Assembly (NCBI RefSeq): GCF_001613165.1
Contig: NZ_BDBV01000053.1
Location: 1-64,000 of the forward strand
Length of the DNA: 64,000 bases
Reading direction: 5' to 3'
From: Nocardia mexicana NBRC 108244
GTDB taxonomy: Bacteria > Actinomycetota > Actinomycetes > Mycobacteriales > Mycobacteriaceae
A program made the position numbers and the translations under genes. Positions 14,883 to 22,754 of the stretch are shown here, piece after piece. How positions within the stretch are numbered: position 1 is the stretch's first letter; every line of letters begins with the position of its first letter. The notes under the pieces are model-generated. The model searched no databases. It was not told the origin of the DNA and saw only the letters and a program-made list of their open reading frames with translations.

Positions 14883-16896
14883 CGAGAGGTTGGTAGCGGG
14901 AGAAGAGCGCGAGGGCGGACCGCCGACCAGCACGCTGGCGGTCGGCGAATACGAGCGGGAGGCGAGCGCCTCCCGCTTCGCGCGGTTGTCCCGGGCAACC
15001 TTCGTCGGTGGGATCGTGCTCACCGGGGTCCTGTTCGCGGCCGGCGCCTGGCAGCGCCGCTGGATCGCCGACGACGGACTCATCGTGCTGCGCACCGTGC
15101 GCAACCTGCTGGCCGGGAACGGGCCGGTATTCAACGCGGGCGAGCGGGTGGAAACCAACACCAGCGCCGCCTGGACCTACGTCGTCTGGTTCTTCAGCTG
15201 GCTCACCCAGGCCCGGCTCGAGTACGTGGTGCTCGCCGTGGCGCTGGTGCTGTCGGTGCTGGCCGTCGTCTTCGCCATGCTGGGTTCGGCCCGGCTGTGG
15301 GGTGGCGCCTCCGCGGGGCAACTGCTCCTCCCGGCGGGCGCGCTGGTCTACATCGCGGTGCCCCCGGCCCGCGACTACGCGAGCTCGGGGCTGGAGAACT
15401 GCCTGGTCATCTTCTGGCTGGGGGTGCTCTGGTACCTGCTGATGCGCTGGAGCCAGGCCGGGAAGCCCGGCCTGCCAAGCTATTTCGGGCTGGTGTTCTG
15501 GGCCGGGCTGTCGTGGCTGGTCCGTCCGGAGATGACGATCCTCGGCGGGCTGGCGCTGCTGCTGGTCTTCTGCGCGCCGATGCCGGATTCGCTGCGGTAC
15601 TCGTGGCTTCCCGCGCGCGTGCGGCCCCTCGTGATTCGCGCCCTGCTGGTGGCGATCGGCGGGGCCGTTCCCGTCGGCTATCAGATCTGGCGGATGGGCT
15701 ACTACGGCCTGCCCTACCCGAACACCGCCGTCGCCAAGGAGGCCAGCGGCGCCAAGTGGGCACAGGGCTTCACCTACCTCTGGGATCTGGTCGGCCCGTA
15801 CTTCCTCTGGCTGCCGATGCTGGTGCTGGCGATGATCGCGATCTACCTGGCGCGGCGTTCCGGCCGAAAGCACGCCGGGGTGACAAGGGATGAGCGGGGC
15901 GGGACGGGACGGCTGGGCCGCCTGCAGCGGCGCCTGCGTACGCCCGGTGCGGTCGTCACCCTGATGCTGTTCGCCGGACTGCTGCTGGTGCTGTTCAACA
16001 TTCGCGTCGGCGGCGACTTCATGCACGGCCGGATGCTGCTGCCGCAGCTGTTCATCCTGCTGCTGCCGGTGGCGGTGCTGCCGATCCGGCTGCCCGGCGG
16101 TGCGCGGAGCGATTCCGGCGACGAGCGGACCGGCCGGGCACGGTGGGCCCGCTGGTCGTTCGCGGTGCCGCTGGTGGCCTGGGTGGCCACCGCGGGCTGG
16201 GCCCTGATCGTCTCCGGCACCGTCGCCAATACCTCCGGCAGCCAGCTCAGCGCCACGGGCATCGTCGACGAGCGGATCTACTACGTCCTCAACAGCGGCC
16301 ACGACCATCCGATCCTCTCCGAGGACTACCTGGACTACCCCCGCATGCGCGCGATGGTGCAGGCGATCGAGAACACCCCGGACGGCGGGCTGCTGATCAA
16401 TTCCCCCTCGTTCACGATGTGGTACGTCGCGCCGCCGCCGCTGCCGATTCCCGAGGGCGGCGCCGGGCACACCGTGTACTTCCTGAACCTCGGCATGACG
16501 AGCATGAATGTCCCGCTGAGCGTGCGCGTGATCGACCAGGAGGGCCTGGCCTATCCGCTGGCCGCGCACACCGACCGGCTGGTCGACGGCCGCATCGGGC
16601 ACGACAAGAACCTCTACCCGGACTGGGTGCTCGTCGATATGGGCATGGTGGACCGGCATCCGTGGATGCCCTGGTTCATGGACGAGAAGTGGGTCATCCA
16701 GGCCCGCACGGCCCTCGGCTGCCCCGCGACCCAGGACCTGCTGGCGTCCTATCGCGCGCCGCTGACGGTGCAGCGATTCAAGAGCAACATCATCCAGTCG
16801 CTGGATTTCGCCAAGTACCGCATCGAGCGGGTGCCCAAGTACGAGATCCAGCGTTGCAAGCTGGTCGATCCGATCCCACCCCCGGTTCCGAATTAA
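14860..16896 (+). CDS. aftB: Arabinofuranosyltransferase AftB
   Basis: AftB is a GT-C enzyme that adds the terminal beta-1,2-arabinofuranose residues to arabinan, outside the membrane, using decaprenyl-phosphoryl-arabinose. The 678-residue protein has about ten N-terminal membrane helices and a soluble C-terminal domain. The GT-C acidic motif ADDG (Asp71, Asp72) sits in the first extracytoplasmic loop, followed by RTVRNLLAGNGPVFNAGERVETNT. GTG 14860 has a GGAG site 6 nt upstream. A REP-like palindrome at 15858-15880 encodes RKHAGV in a cytoplasmic loop, partly explaining a length above the ~627 residues of the M. tuberculosis protein. Confidence 0.93.
   Translation: MSLSISPDERLVAGEEREGGPPTSTLAVGEYEREASASRFARLSRATFVGGIVLTGVLFAAGAWQRRWIADDGLIVLRTVRNLLAGNGPVFNAGERVETNTSAAWTYVVWFFSWLTQARLEYVVLAVALVLSVLAVVFAMLGSARLWGGASAGQLLLPAGALVYIAVPPARDYASSGLENCLVIFWLGVLWYLLMRWSQAGKPGLPSYFGLVFWAGLSWLVRPEMTILGGLALLLVFCAPMPDSLRYSWLPARVRPLVIRALLVAIGGAVPVGYQIWRMGYYGLPYPNTAVAKEASGAKWAQGFTYLWDLVGPYFLWLPMLVLAMIAIYLARRSGRKHAGVTRDERGGTGRLGRLQRRLRTPGAVVTLMLFAGLLLVLFNIRVGGDFMHGRMLLPQLFILLLPVAVLPIRLPGGARSDSGDERTGRARWARWSFAVPLVAWVATAGWALIVSGTVANTSGSQLSATGIVDERIYYVLNSGHDHPILSEDYLDYPRMRAMVQAIENTPDGGLLINSPSFTMWYVAPPPLPIPEGGAGHTVYFLNLGMTSMNVPLSVRVIDQEGLAYPLAAHTDRLVDGRIGHDKNLYPDWVLVDMGMVDRHPWMPWFMDEKWVIQARTALGCPATQDLLASYRAPLTVQRFKSNIIQSLDFAKYRIERVPKYEIQRCKLVDPIPPPVPN
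15858..15880. repeat. REP-like palindrome inside aftB
   Basis: TTCCGGC (15858-15864) and GCCGGGG (15874-15880) flank a CGAAAGCAC loop. It is read in frame as S-G-R-K-H-A-G. The sequence matches the intergenic elements at 8436 and 22387 closely, so it looks like an inserted copy. Confidence 0.6.
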
Positions 16897-17081
16897 GCAG
16901 GAGTGCGGCACCGTAAAACCTGCGGTCTTCGCCACTCTGTCTCGATTTGGTAACGCGGAGGCATCGTCGAAGCGATAGGCTCCCATGAGTACGTCCGTCG
17001 GGGGCGTGTGTTCGCATGCGTCGACGGTGATCCGCAAGAAGCGGCCGGGCCCGGCCGCACAAGGGAAAGGCCGAACAGAAT

Positions 17082-18179
17082 ATGCGAGGCGTGACTGTGC
17101 GTTGGGCGCAGGAAAGACGTCGGAGACGGGCGCTGCAGCATGGCTCGCGCCGGGCCGGCTGGGTCAAGCGATCGGCCCTGGGGGTGGCGTTGGCGACGCT
17201 GCTACCGTTCGGGGTGTCGGTGGCAGGAGCCGGCACCGCGTCTGCCGCGTTCAACCCCGCCGGATTCGATTTCTGGGTCGATTCGCCCGTCATGGGCCCG
17301 ATCAAGACCCGAGTCTTCCGAGCCGCCGACGGTAATACGAACCGCGTGGTCTATGCCCTCGACGGCATGCGCGCCCGGCAGGACATCAGCGGCTGGGAGA
17401 TCGAGACCAACGTTGCCGCCGAGCTCGCCAACGCGAACATCAACGTGGTGATGCCGATCGGCGGCGAGTCCAGCTTCTACGCCGACTGGAACGCGCCCAG
17501 CTCGTTCTTCGGCCTGCCGCCGATCTCGGGTTCGTCGTCCGGCTCCGCGTCCGGTTCCGGCGCCACCCAGGTGCTCGCGGCCGGTCCCGGTAAGAGCTAC
17601 AAGTACGACTGGGAGAGCTTCCTGACGCGCGACCTGCGCAACGCGCTCTCCTCCCGCCTGGGCTTCAGCTCGACCCGCAACGGCGCGTTCGGCCTGTCCA
17701 TGGGCGGCAGCGCGGCCCTGACGCTGGCCGCCTACCACCCGGACCAGTTCAGCTACGCCGGTTCGTATTCCGGCTATCTCAACGTCTCGGCGCCCGGTAT
17801 GAGGGAGGCGCTGCGCGTGGCGATGGTCGACGCCGGTGGCTACAACATCGACTCCATGGCGCCGCCGTGGGGCCCGGCGTGGCTGCGGATGGACCCGTTC
17901 GTGTTCGCACCGCGGCTGAAGGCCAACGGCACCCGGCTGTGGATCTCGGCCGGTAGCGGCCTGCCCGGCCCGGTCGACGGCCCGAACTTCAACACGCTCA
18001 ACGCGATGGGCCTGGAGGCGCTGGCACTGGCCAACACCCGCGCGTTCCAGGTGCGCATGATGTCGCTGGGCGCCAACAACGTCACCTACGACTTCCCGAG
18101 CGTGGGCGTGCACAACTGGCGCTACTGGGAGAGCGAGGTCTCCCGCATGATTCCGGACCTCTCGGCCAACATCGGCTGA
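17082..18179 (+). CDS. Mycolyltransferase (antigen 85 family), paralogue 1
   Basis: Antigen-85 enzymes are secreted alpha/beta hydrolases that move mycolic acids from trehalose monomycolate to arabinogalactan or to a second trehalose monomycolate. This 365-residue protein has an Arg-rich N-region, a hydrophobic core (SALGVALATLLPFGVSVAGAG) and a probable cleavage after ASA. The catalytic triad is visible: Ser206 in GLSMGGSAAL, Glu312 in GLEALALAN and His344 in VGVHNW. An unusual Ser/Gly-rich insertion (SGSSSGSASGSG, about residues 148-160) follows the YADWNAPSSFFG block and is shared only with paralogue 2. It ends at a strong terminator. Confidence 0.92.
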   Translation: MRGVTVRWAQERRRRRALQHGSRRAGWVKRSALGVALATLLPFGVSVAGAGTASAAFNPAGFDFWVDSPVMGPIKTRVFRAADGNTNRVVYALDGMRARQDISGWEIETNVAAELANANINVVMPIGGESSFYADWNAPSSFFGLPPISGSSSGSASGSGATQVLAAGPGKSYKYDWESFLTRDLRNALSSRLGFSSTRNGAFGLSMGGSAALTLAAYHPDQFSYAGSYSGYLNVSAPGMREALRVAMVDAGGYNIDSMAPPWGPAWLRMDPFVFAPRLKANGTRLWISAGSGLPGPVDGPNFNTLNAMGLEALALANTRAFQVRMMSLGANNVTYDFPSVGVHNWRYWESEVSRMIPDLSANIG

Positions 18180-18205
18180 TTCTCCGGGATCGCTCGATCC
18201 TCCGA

Positions 18206-18240
18206 AGCCCCACGGCGGCGTGTCCGCCGTGGGGCTTTTT
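18206..18240 (+). terminator. Rho-independent terminator of mycolyltransferase 1
   Basis: A perfect 13-bp stem (AGCCCCACGGCGG at 18206-18218 with its complement at 18224-18236) has a 5-nt loop and is followed directly by T residues to 18240. It begins 27 bp after the stop codon. Confidence 0.88.
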
Positions 18241-18532
18241 GCTGTCCGGACCATTCGGCCCAGCGAAGCTGGATATTTGCTGGTAGCTGCGATATTGCCA
18301 TTCTGAACCGATTTCGCCCTGCCATGTGTCGCAGGTCACTGTTTGGGGCAATTCCGAGTTGAATCACTTTGTTGCAACACCGGATCGCCGATACTCGATT
18401 CGTATCGCAGAACGTGCAGTACAACGGCGTGCTCTGTGCGCCGACGGTTTTGTCTGTGTTGTCCGAAGGTGAGGACCGGGCGCGTGGCGAGGGATGAATC
18501 GCGGCCGGCTCTCGAGCGAAAGGTCGAAGTCG

Positions 18533-19612
18533 ATGCGATTTGCGCGCAGGAAGCCGAAACCTCAGAGGCCGATCGGCCCGTGGTTGCGACGATCGGTACT
18601 GGGCATGGCGCTGGCGCTGCTGCTGCCACTGGGAGTATCTGTGGCGGGAACCGGCGCGACCGTATCGGCGGCCTTCGATCCGTCCGGTTTCGACTTCTGG
18701 GTGGACTCGCCGGCCATGGGCCCGGTCAAGTCGCGGATCTTCCGCGCCAAGGACGGCAACACCAATCGCGTCGTCTACGCCCTGGACGGTATGCGGGCGC
18801 CGCAGACGCTGAACGGCTGGGAGATCGAGACCAATGTCGCCCAGGTGCTGACCGACTGGAACATCAACGTCGTGATGCCGGTGGGCGGGCAGTCCAGCTT
18901 CTACGCGGACTGGAACGCGCCCAGCAACTTCTTCGGCATCGGGACCCCCGGTTTCGGCTCCTCGACCGGTTCGGGTGCGACCGAGACCTTCCTGGACGGG
19001 CCGGGCAAGAGCTACCGCTACGACTGGGAGACGTTCCTGACCGGGCAGCTGCGTGACGCGCTGCGCGATCGGCTCGGGTTCAACACGAACCGCATGGGCA
19101 CGTTCGGCCTGTCCATGGGCGGCAGTGCCTCGCTGACCCTGGCCGCCTACCACCCGGACATGTTCAGCTTCGCTGGCTCGTTCTCCGGCTACCTCAACAT
19201 CTCCGCGCCCGGCATGCGGGAGGCGATCCGCGCGGCGATGATCGACGCCGGCGGCTACAACGTCGACTCGATGGCGCCGCCGTGGGGCCCGCAGTGGCTG
19301 CGGATGGATCCGTTCGTCTTCGCGCCGCAGCTGATCGCCAACGGCACCAGGCTGTGGATCGCCGCGGGCAGCGCCGTGCCGTCGGAACAGGATCTGGCGC
19401 CGCCGGTGGGTGCGGCCGCCGACCGGGTCATCCGCGGCGCACCGCTGGAGGCGCTGGCGCTGGCCAACACCCGGGCCTTCCAGGTGCGGATGATGTCGCT
19501 GGGCGCGCAGAACGCGGTGTACTCGTTCCCGGCCGTGGGTGTGCACGACTGGTTCAACTGGCAGGACGAGGCCTACCGGATGATTCCGGATCTCTCGGCC
19601 AATATCGGGTAG
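18533..19612 (+). CDS. Mycolyltransferase (antigen 85 family), paralogue 2
   Basis: This 359-residue secreted enzyme begins at ATG 18533, with GAAAGG 9 nt upstream; an in-frame ATG at 18494 has its GAGGG directly abutting and is less likely. After an Arg-rich signal peptide (cleavage after VSA), the triad is Ser194 (GLSMGGSAS), Glu306 (PLEALALAN) and His338 (VGVHDW). It shares with paralogue 1 the FDFWVDS N-terminus and a Gly/Ser/Thr-rich insertion (GIGTPGFGSSTGSGATETF), and adds an Ala-rich insertion (SEQDLAPPVGAAADRVIRG) before the Glu. About 290 bp of lower-GC upstream sequence probably holds its own promoter. Confidence 0.92.
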   Translation: MRFARRKPKPQRPIGPWLRRSVLGMALALLLPLGVSVAGTGATVSAAFDPSGFDFWVDSPAMGPVKSRIFRAKDGNTNRVVYALDGMRAPQTLNGWEIETNVAQVLTDWNINVVMPVGGQSSFYADWNAPSNFFGIGTPGFGSSTGSGATETFLDGPGKSYRYDWETFLTGQLRDALRDRLGFNTNRMGTFGLSMGGSASLTLAAYHPDMFSFAGSFSGYLNISAPGMREAIRAAMIDAGGYNVDSMAPPWGPQWLRMDPFVFAPQLIANGTRLWIAAGSAVPSEQDLAPPVGAAADRVIRGAPLEALALANTRAFQVRMMSLGAQNAVYSFPAVGVHDWFNWQDEAYRMIPDLSANIG

Positions 19613-19655
19613 CGGCACGACCGGTCGGTTTGCTGACCGTTGTCCGATGATCGGC

Positions 19656-19693
19656 GTTCGGCCCGGGCGAATCTGCCCGGGTCGAACGTCTTT
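19656..19693 (+). terminator. Terminator of mycolyltransferase 2
   Basis: A 13-bp stem (left arm 19656-19668, right arm 19675-19687, one G-T pair) has a 6-nt loop and is followed by the T-rich TCTTTTC. It lies 44 bp after the stop codon. Confidence 0.8.
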
Positions 19694-19902
19694 TCGCGTA
19701 CTTCGCCGAGTACAGCAAATTCATGGTTTATGTCACGATTCGGTCTCGGCAGGCGTTTTCGATCGGGCCCGCACCGAATACCTGCCTTATAGAAGTAACG
19801 CCGAAACGTTCAGCCACCACGGAAGTCTTCGGCGTCGGATGTCGCACGTCAGGTATCTCCGGTTGCGATCCTTGCTGATCGCATGGGCGAAAGGTCGGGT
19901 CG

Positions 19903-20934
19903 TTGCGTTCTGGTCGGGTGCGCGGAACAGTTGCCGGTAATGAGATATCGGCACGACAACGGCGGTGCGGCAGGCGGTCTCGCCGGTTCGGCCGCGCGAT
20001 AGCCGGAATGGCGCTGGCGCTGGCATTTCCGGTCGCCACGGTGGTCGGCGGGACGGCCGGTCCGGCGGCCGCCTCGTACAACCCCGCCGGATTCGACTTC
20101 TGGGCCGATTCCGATATGGGTGCGATCAAGAGCCGGGTATTCCGCGCCGCCGACGGCAATACCGATCGGGTGGTGTACGCGCTGGACGGTCTGCGGGCCC
20201 GCAACGACCTGTCCGGCTGGGAGATCGACACCGAGATCTCCCGGGTGCTGCCGCAGTGGAACATCAACGTGGTGATGCCGATCGGCGGGCAGTCCAGCTT
20301 TTATACCGACTGGGCGTCGGTCAGCAATACCAACGGCCAGAAGGTTCCTTACACCTGGGAGACCTTCCTGACCCGCGATCTGCGTAATGCCCTGAAGGAC
20401 CGGCTGGGATTCAAGCCCACCGGGAACGGGATCTTCGGACTGTCGATGGGTGGCAGCGCCGCGCTCACGCTGGCGGCATATCACCCCGATCAATTCCGCT
20501 ATGCCGCTTCCTATTCGGGATATCTCAACACCTCCGCCCCGGGGATGCGCGAGGCGCTGCGCGCGGCGATGCTGGACGCCGGCGGCTTCAACATCGACGC
20601 CATGTGGGGCCCGCCCTGGGATCCGCGCTGGCAGCGCAACGATCCCACGTTCGCCGCACCGCTGCTGCGCCAGAACGGCACCCGGCTGTGGATCTCCTCC
20701 GGCAACGGCCTGCCCGGGCCGCGCGATGCGGTGCGCAGTCCGGTCGACGCCTACCACCTGACCAATGCCGAGGTGCTGGAGACGATCGCGCTGGCCAACA
20801 CCCGCGCCTTCCAGGACAGCCTCGGCGCCGCCAATGCGGTGTTCGATTACACACCCGTCGGCGTGCACTTCTGGCACTACTGGACCGATCAGGTCTACAA
20901 GATGCTGCCGGACCTCAGCGCCAACCTCGGATAG
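19903..20934 (+). CDS. Mycolyltransferase (antigen 85 family), paralogue 3
   Basis: This 343-residue secreted enzyme is best started at TTG 19903, because the upstream GAAAGGTCG and 8-nt spacing copy the leader of paralogue 2. A GTG at 19918 is the alternative. The signal peptide ends near AAA-SYNPAG. The triad is Ser181 (GLSMGGSAAL), Glu293 (VLETIALAN) and His322 (VGVHFW). It lacks the Ser/Gly insertion and instead has the short SVSNTNGQKVPYTWETFL loop of classical antigen 85, so it is intermediate between paralogues 1-2 and 4. A hairpin follows. Confidence 0.9.
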   Translation: MRSGRVRGTVAGNEISARQRRCGRRSRRFGRAIAGMALALAFPVATVVGGTAGPAAASYNPAGFDFWADSDMGAIKSRVFRAADGNTDRVVYALDGLRARNDLSGWEIDTEISRVLPQWNINVVMPIGGQSSFYTDWASVSNTNGQKVPYTWETFLTRDLRNALKDRLGFKPTGNGIFGLSMGGSAALTLAAYHPDQFRYAASYSGYLNTSAPGMREALRAAMLDAGGFNIDAMWGPPWDPRWQRNDPTFAAPLLRQNGTRLWISSGNGLPGPRDAVRSPVDAYHLTNAEVLETIALANTRAFQDSLGAANAVFDYTPVGVHFWHYWTDQVYKMLPDLSANLG

Positions 20935-20955
20935 CCCCCGGCGGTCCTCGATTAC

Positions 20956-20989
20956 CGGTCCCGCGGCACAAGATCGAAACGCGGGACCG
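20956..20989 (+). terminator. Hairpin after mycolyltransferase 3
   Basis: A 10-bp stem (CGGTCCCGCG at 20956-20965, complement at 20980-20989) has a 14-nt loop and lies 21 bp after the stop codon, followed by a short TTTT tract at 20998. The rest of the 345-bp spacer to the next gene (20935-21279) shows no coding signal and probably holds that gene's promoter. Confidence 0.65.
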
Positions 20990-21279
20990 CCGTGGGCTTT
21001 TCGTATCGCGCGACAATCACCGGGCGGACGCGATAGGGTCTCCGCACCATTACGAAAGGTGCACGGGCGGATTTCGGTCACGCGGTTCGTTCCATCTTGC
21101 TAACGGTTGGACGGTCGAATATCGTCCAGCGAGCGCAAGTGTGACCAGTTCGTAGACGCGCCGTCGCTCACCTCGGAGGTCGGGATCCGAGATGGGTGTT
21201 GAAAGTGCTGCCGATAGCAACATGCTCTCGCGGCACGGCTACAACAGCAGGCTACAGCAGCAGAAAGAGAGCAAGATCC

Positions 21280-22317
21280 ATGCGTTTCGGCAGGTCCGCC
21301 GCGCTGGCGGCGACCGTCCGGTCAGGACGGCGAAATGCTCAGCTCGGTTGGCGCAGACGACTTTTCGCTGTGGGCGCCGCGGCGCTGGCTCTCCCGATCG
21401 CGGCCGCTGTGGCGACACCGGCGATCGCGCTGGCGAACCCGGTCGTCGCCCCGGTGCACCGCACCCCGCCCGGCGGCTACGAAGAACTGATGGTCCCGTC
21501 CAGCATGGGCCCGGTCAAGGTCCAGGTGCAGTGGGCGCGCGGCGGCGGTAACGCCGCGATGCTGCTGCTCGACGGCCTGCGCGCCCGTGAGGACCGCAAC
21601 GCGTGGTCGTTCGAGACCAACGCGCAGGAGCAGTTCGCCAACGACAACGTCACCCTGGTGATGCCGGTCGGCGGTCAGTCCAGCTGGTATGCGGACTGGG
21701 CCTCGCCGAGCAACACCAACGGCCAGAAGTTCACCTACAAGTGGGAGACGTTCCTGACCCAGGAACTGCCCGACTTCCTGGCGAACTACGGCGTCTCGAA
21801 GAACAACTGGGCGGTCAGCGGCCTGTCGATGAGCGGCCCGGCCGCGCTGCGGCTGGCGGCCTTCCACCGCGACCAGTTCAAGTACGCGGCCGCCTTCTCC
21901 GGCCCGCTGAACTGGAACGCGCCCGGTATGCGCGAGGCCATCCGCATCATGATGCTGGACGCCGGCAAGTTCAACGTGGACTCGATGGCGGCGCCGTGGA
22001 GCCCGCAGTGGCTGCGGTCGGACCCGATGGTGTTCGCGCCCCAGCTGCGCGGCCTGCCGATGTTCATCTCCTCGGGCAGCGGCCTGCCGGGCCCGGCGGA
22101 CGGCAACACCTCGCCGGTCGGCCTGTTCAACACCGGTAACGCGATGGCCCTCGAGGCCATCTCGATGGTGAGCAGCCGCTCCTTCCAGGCCCGGCTGAAC
22201 TCGCTGGGCATCCCGGCCACCTACGACTTCCCGGCCACCGGTACGCACAAGTGGCAGTACTGGCAGGACGAGCTGGCCAAGGCTCGCCCGGGCATCCTGG
22301 CCGCGCTGGGAGCCTGA
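21280..22317 (+). CDS. Mycolyltransferase (antigen 85 family), paralogue 4, closest to classical FbpA/B/C
   Basis: This 345-residue secreted enzyme starts at ATG 21280 with a purine-rich GAAAGAGAG leader. The signal peptide (RRRLFAVGAAALALPIAAAVATPAIALA) is followed by a mature N-terminus with VPSSMGPVKVQVQW, the classical antigen 85 opening. The triad is Ser183 (GLSMSGPAAL), Glu292 (ALEAISM) and His323 (GTHKW). GLSMSG-type nucleophile elbows and LTQELPDFLANYGVS are those of the M. tuberculosis Ag85 proteins, so this is the most likely main mycolyltransferase of the group. A GC-rich hairpin follows. Confidence 0.93.
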   Translation: MRFGRSAALAATVRSGRRNAQLGWRRRLFAVGAAALALPIAAAVATPAIALANPVVAPVHRTPPGGYEELMVPSSMGPVKVQVQWARGGGNAAMLLLDGLRAREDRNAWSFETNAQEQFANDNVTLVMPVGGQSSWYADWASPSNTNGQKFTYKWETFLTQELPDFLANYGVSKNNWAVSGLSMSGPAALRLAAFHRDQFKYAAAFSGPLNWNAPGMREAIRIMMLDAGKFNVDSMAAPWSPQWLRSDPMVFAPQLRGLPMFISSGSGLPGPADGNTSPVGLFNTGNAMALEAISMVSSRSFQARLNSLGIPATYDFPATGTHKWQYWQDELAKARPGILAALGA

Positions 22318-22338
22318 TACCCGGCAAACGACCACCTT

Positions 22339-22370
22339 GGGGCGCCGCGTGAGCAATCACGCGGCGCCCC
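22339..22370 (+). terminator. Hairpin after mycolyltransferase 4
   Basis: A perfect 14-bp stem (GGGGCGCCGCGTGA at 22339-22352 with its complement at 22357-22370) has a stable GCAA tetraloop, 21 bp after the stop. No T-run follows. Confidence 0.8.
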
Positions 22371-22386
22371 AGTGCATTTCGGGGTG

Positions 22387-22411
22387 TTCCCGGCGAAAAG
22401 CATGCCGGGAA
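22387..22411. repeat. REP-like palindromic element
   Basis: TTCCCGGC (22387-22394) and GCCGGGAA (22404-22411) are perfect 8-bp arms around a GAAAAGCAT loop. This is the cleanest copy of the element family found across the window. Confidence 0.7.
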
Positions 22412-22474
22412 ATGAAGACGGAGCGGGGCTGGGCACGAGGTGGCAAGCCGGGTCTGGATGTCCGGGCCCACCAG

Positions 22475-22603
22475 TCATTTCCGGCGTGCTGCGGGATGTC
22501 CCGGTCCCTCGTTTCCGGCATGCCGCGGGATGTCCCAGCCCCTCATTTCCGGCGTGCTGCGGGATGTCCCAGCCCCTCATTTCCGGCGTGCTTTTGGCCG
22601 GAA
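22475..22603. repeat. 34-bp tandem repeat ending in a REP-like element
   Basis: Three consecutive 34-bp units start at 22475, 22509 and 22543, each opening with TCATTTCCGGCGTGCTGCGG or a close variant. A fourth, divergent unit at 22577 changes after TCATTTCCGGCGTGCT and becomes a REP-like palindrome with arms TTCCGGC (22581-22587) and GCCGGAA (22597-22603). The tandem array therefore seems to have grown from one arm of the palindromic element. The 437-bp spacer 22318-22754 holds no gene besides these repeats and the hairpin. Confidence 0.75.
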
Positions 22604-22754
22604 TCTCTGCCGGGAGGGCGGGACGACCGGCGTTTCGCGTGCGACGCGCCGTTTGTGAAGATTCGTACGGTTTGACCGCTGTCGTGCCGGGTAAGTTGAC
22701 TGGTTCCCGCGCGTCTTGCGCGGTTACCGGTGTTCATCGCGGTACAACACTCCT

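Noticed and set aside
14875..17037. A 720-residue minus-strand open frame opposite aftB
   Set aside because: Its composition (His/Arg/Gln/Gly-rich, no hydrophobic pattern) is typical of antisense frames in high-GC genomes; aftB is on the plus strand.
22475..22603. Possible CRISPR array (regular 34-bp repeats)
   Set aside because: The units are contiguous with no unique spacers and no cas genes are near; it is a tandem repeat.
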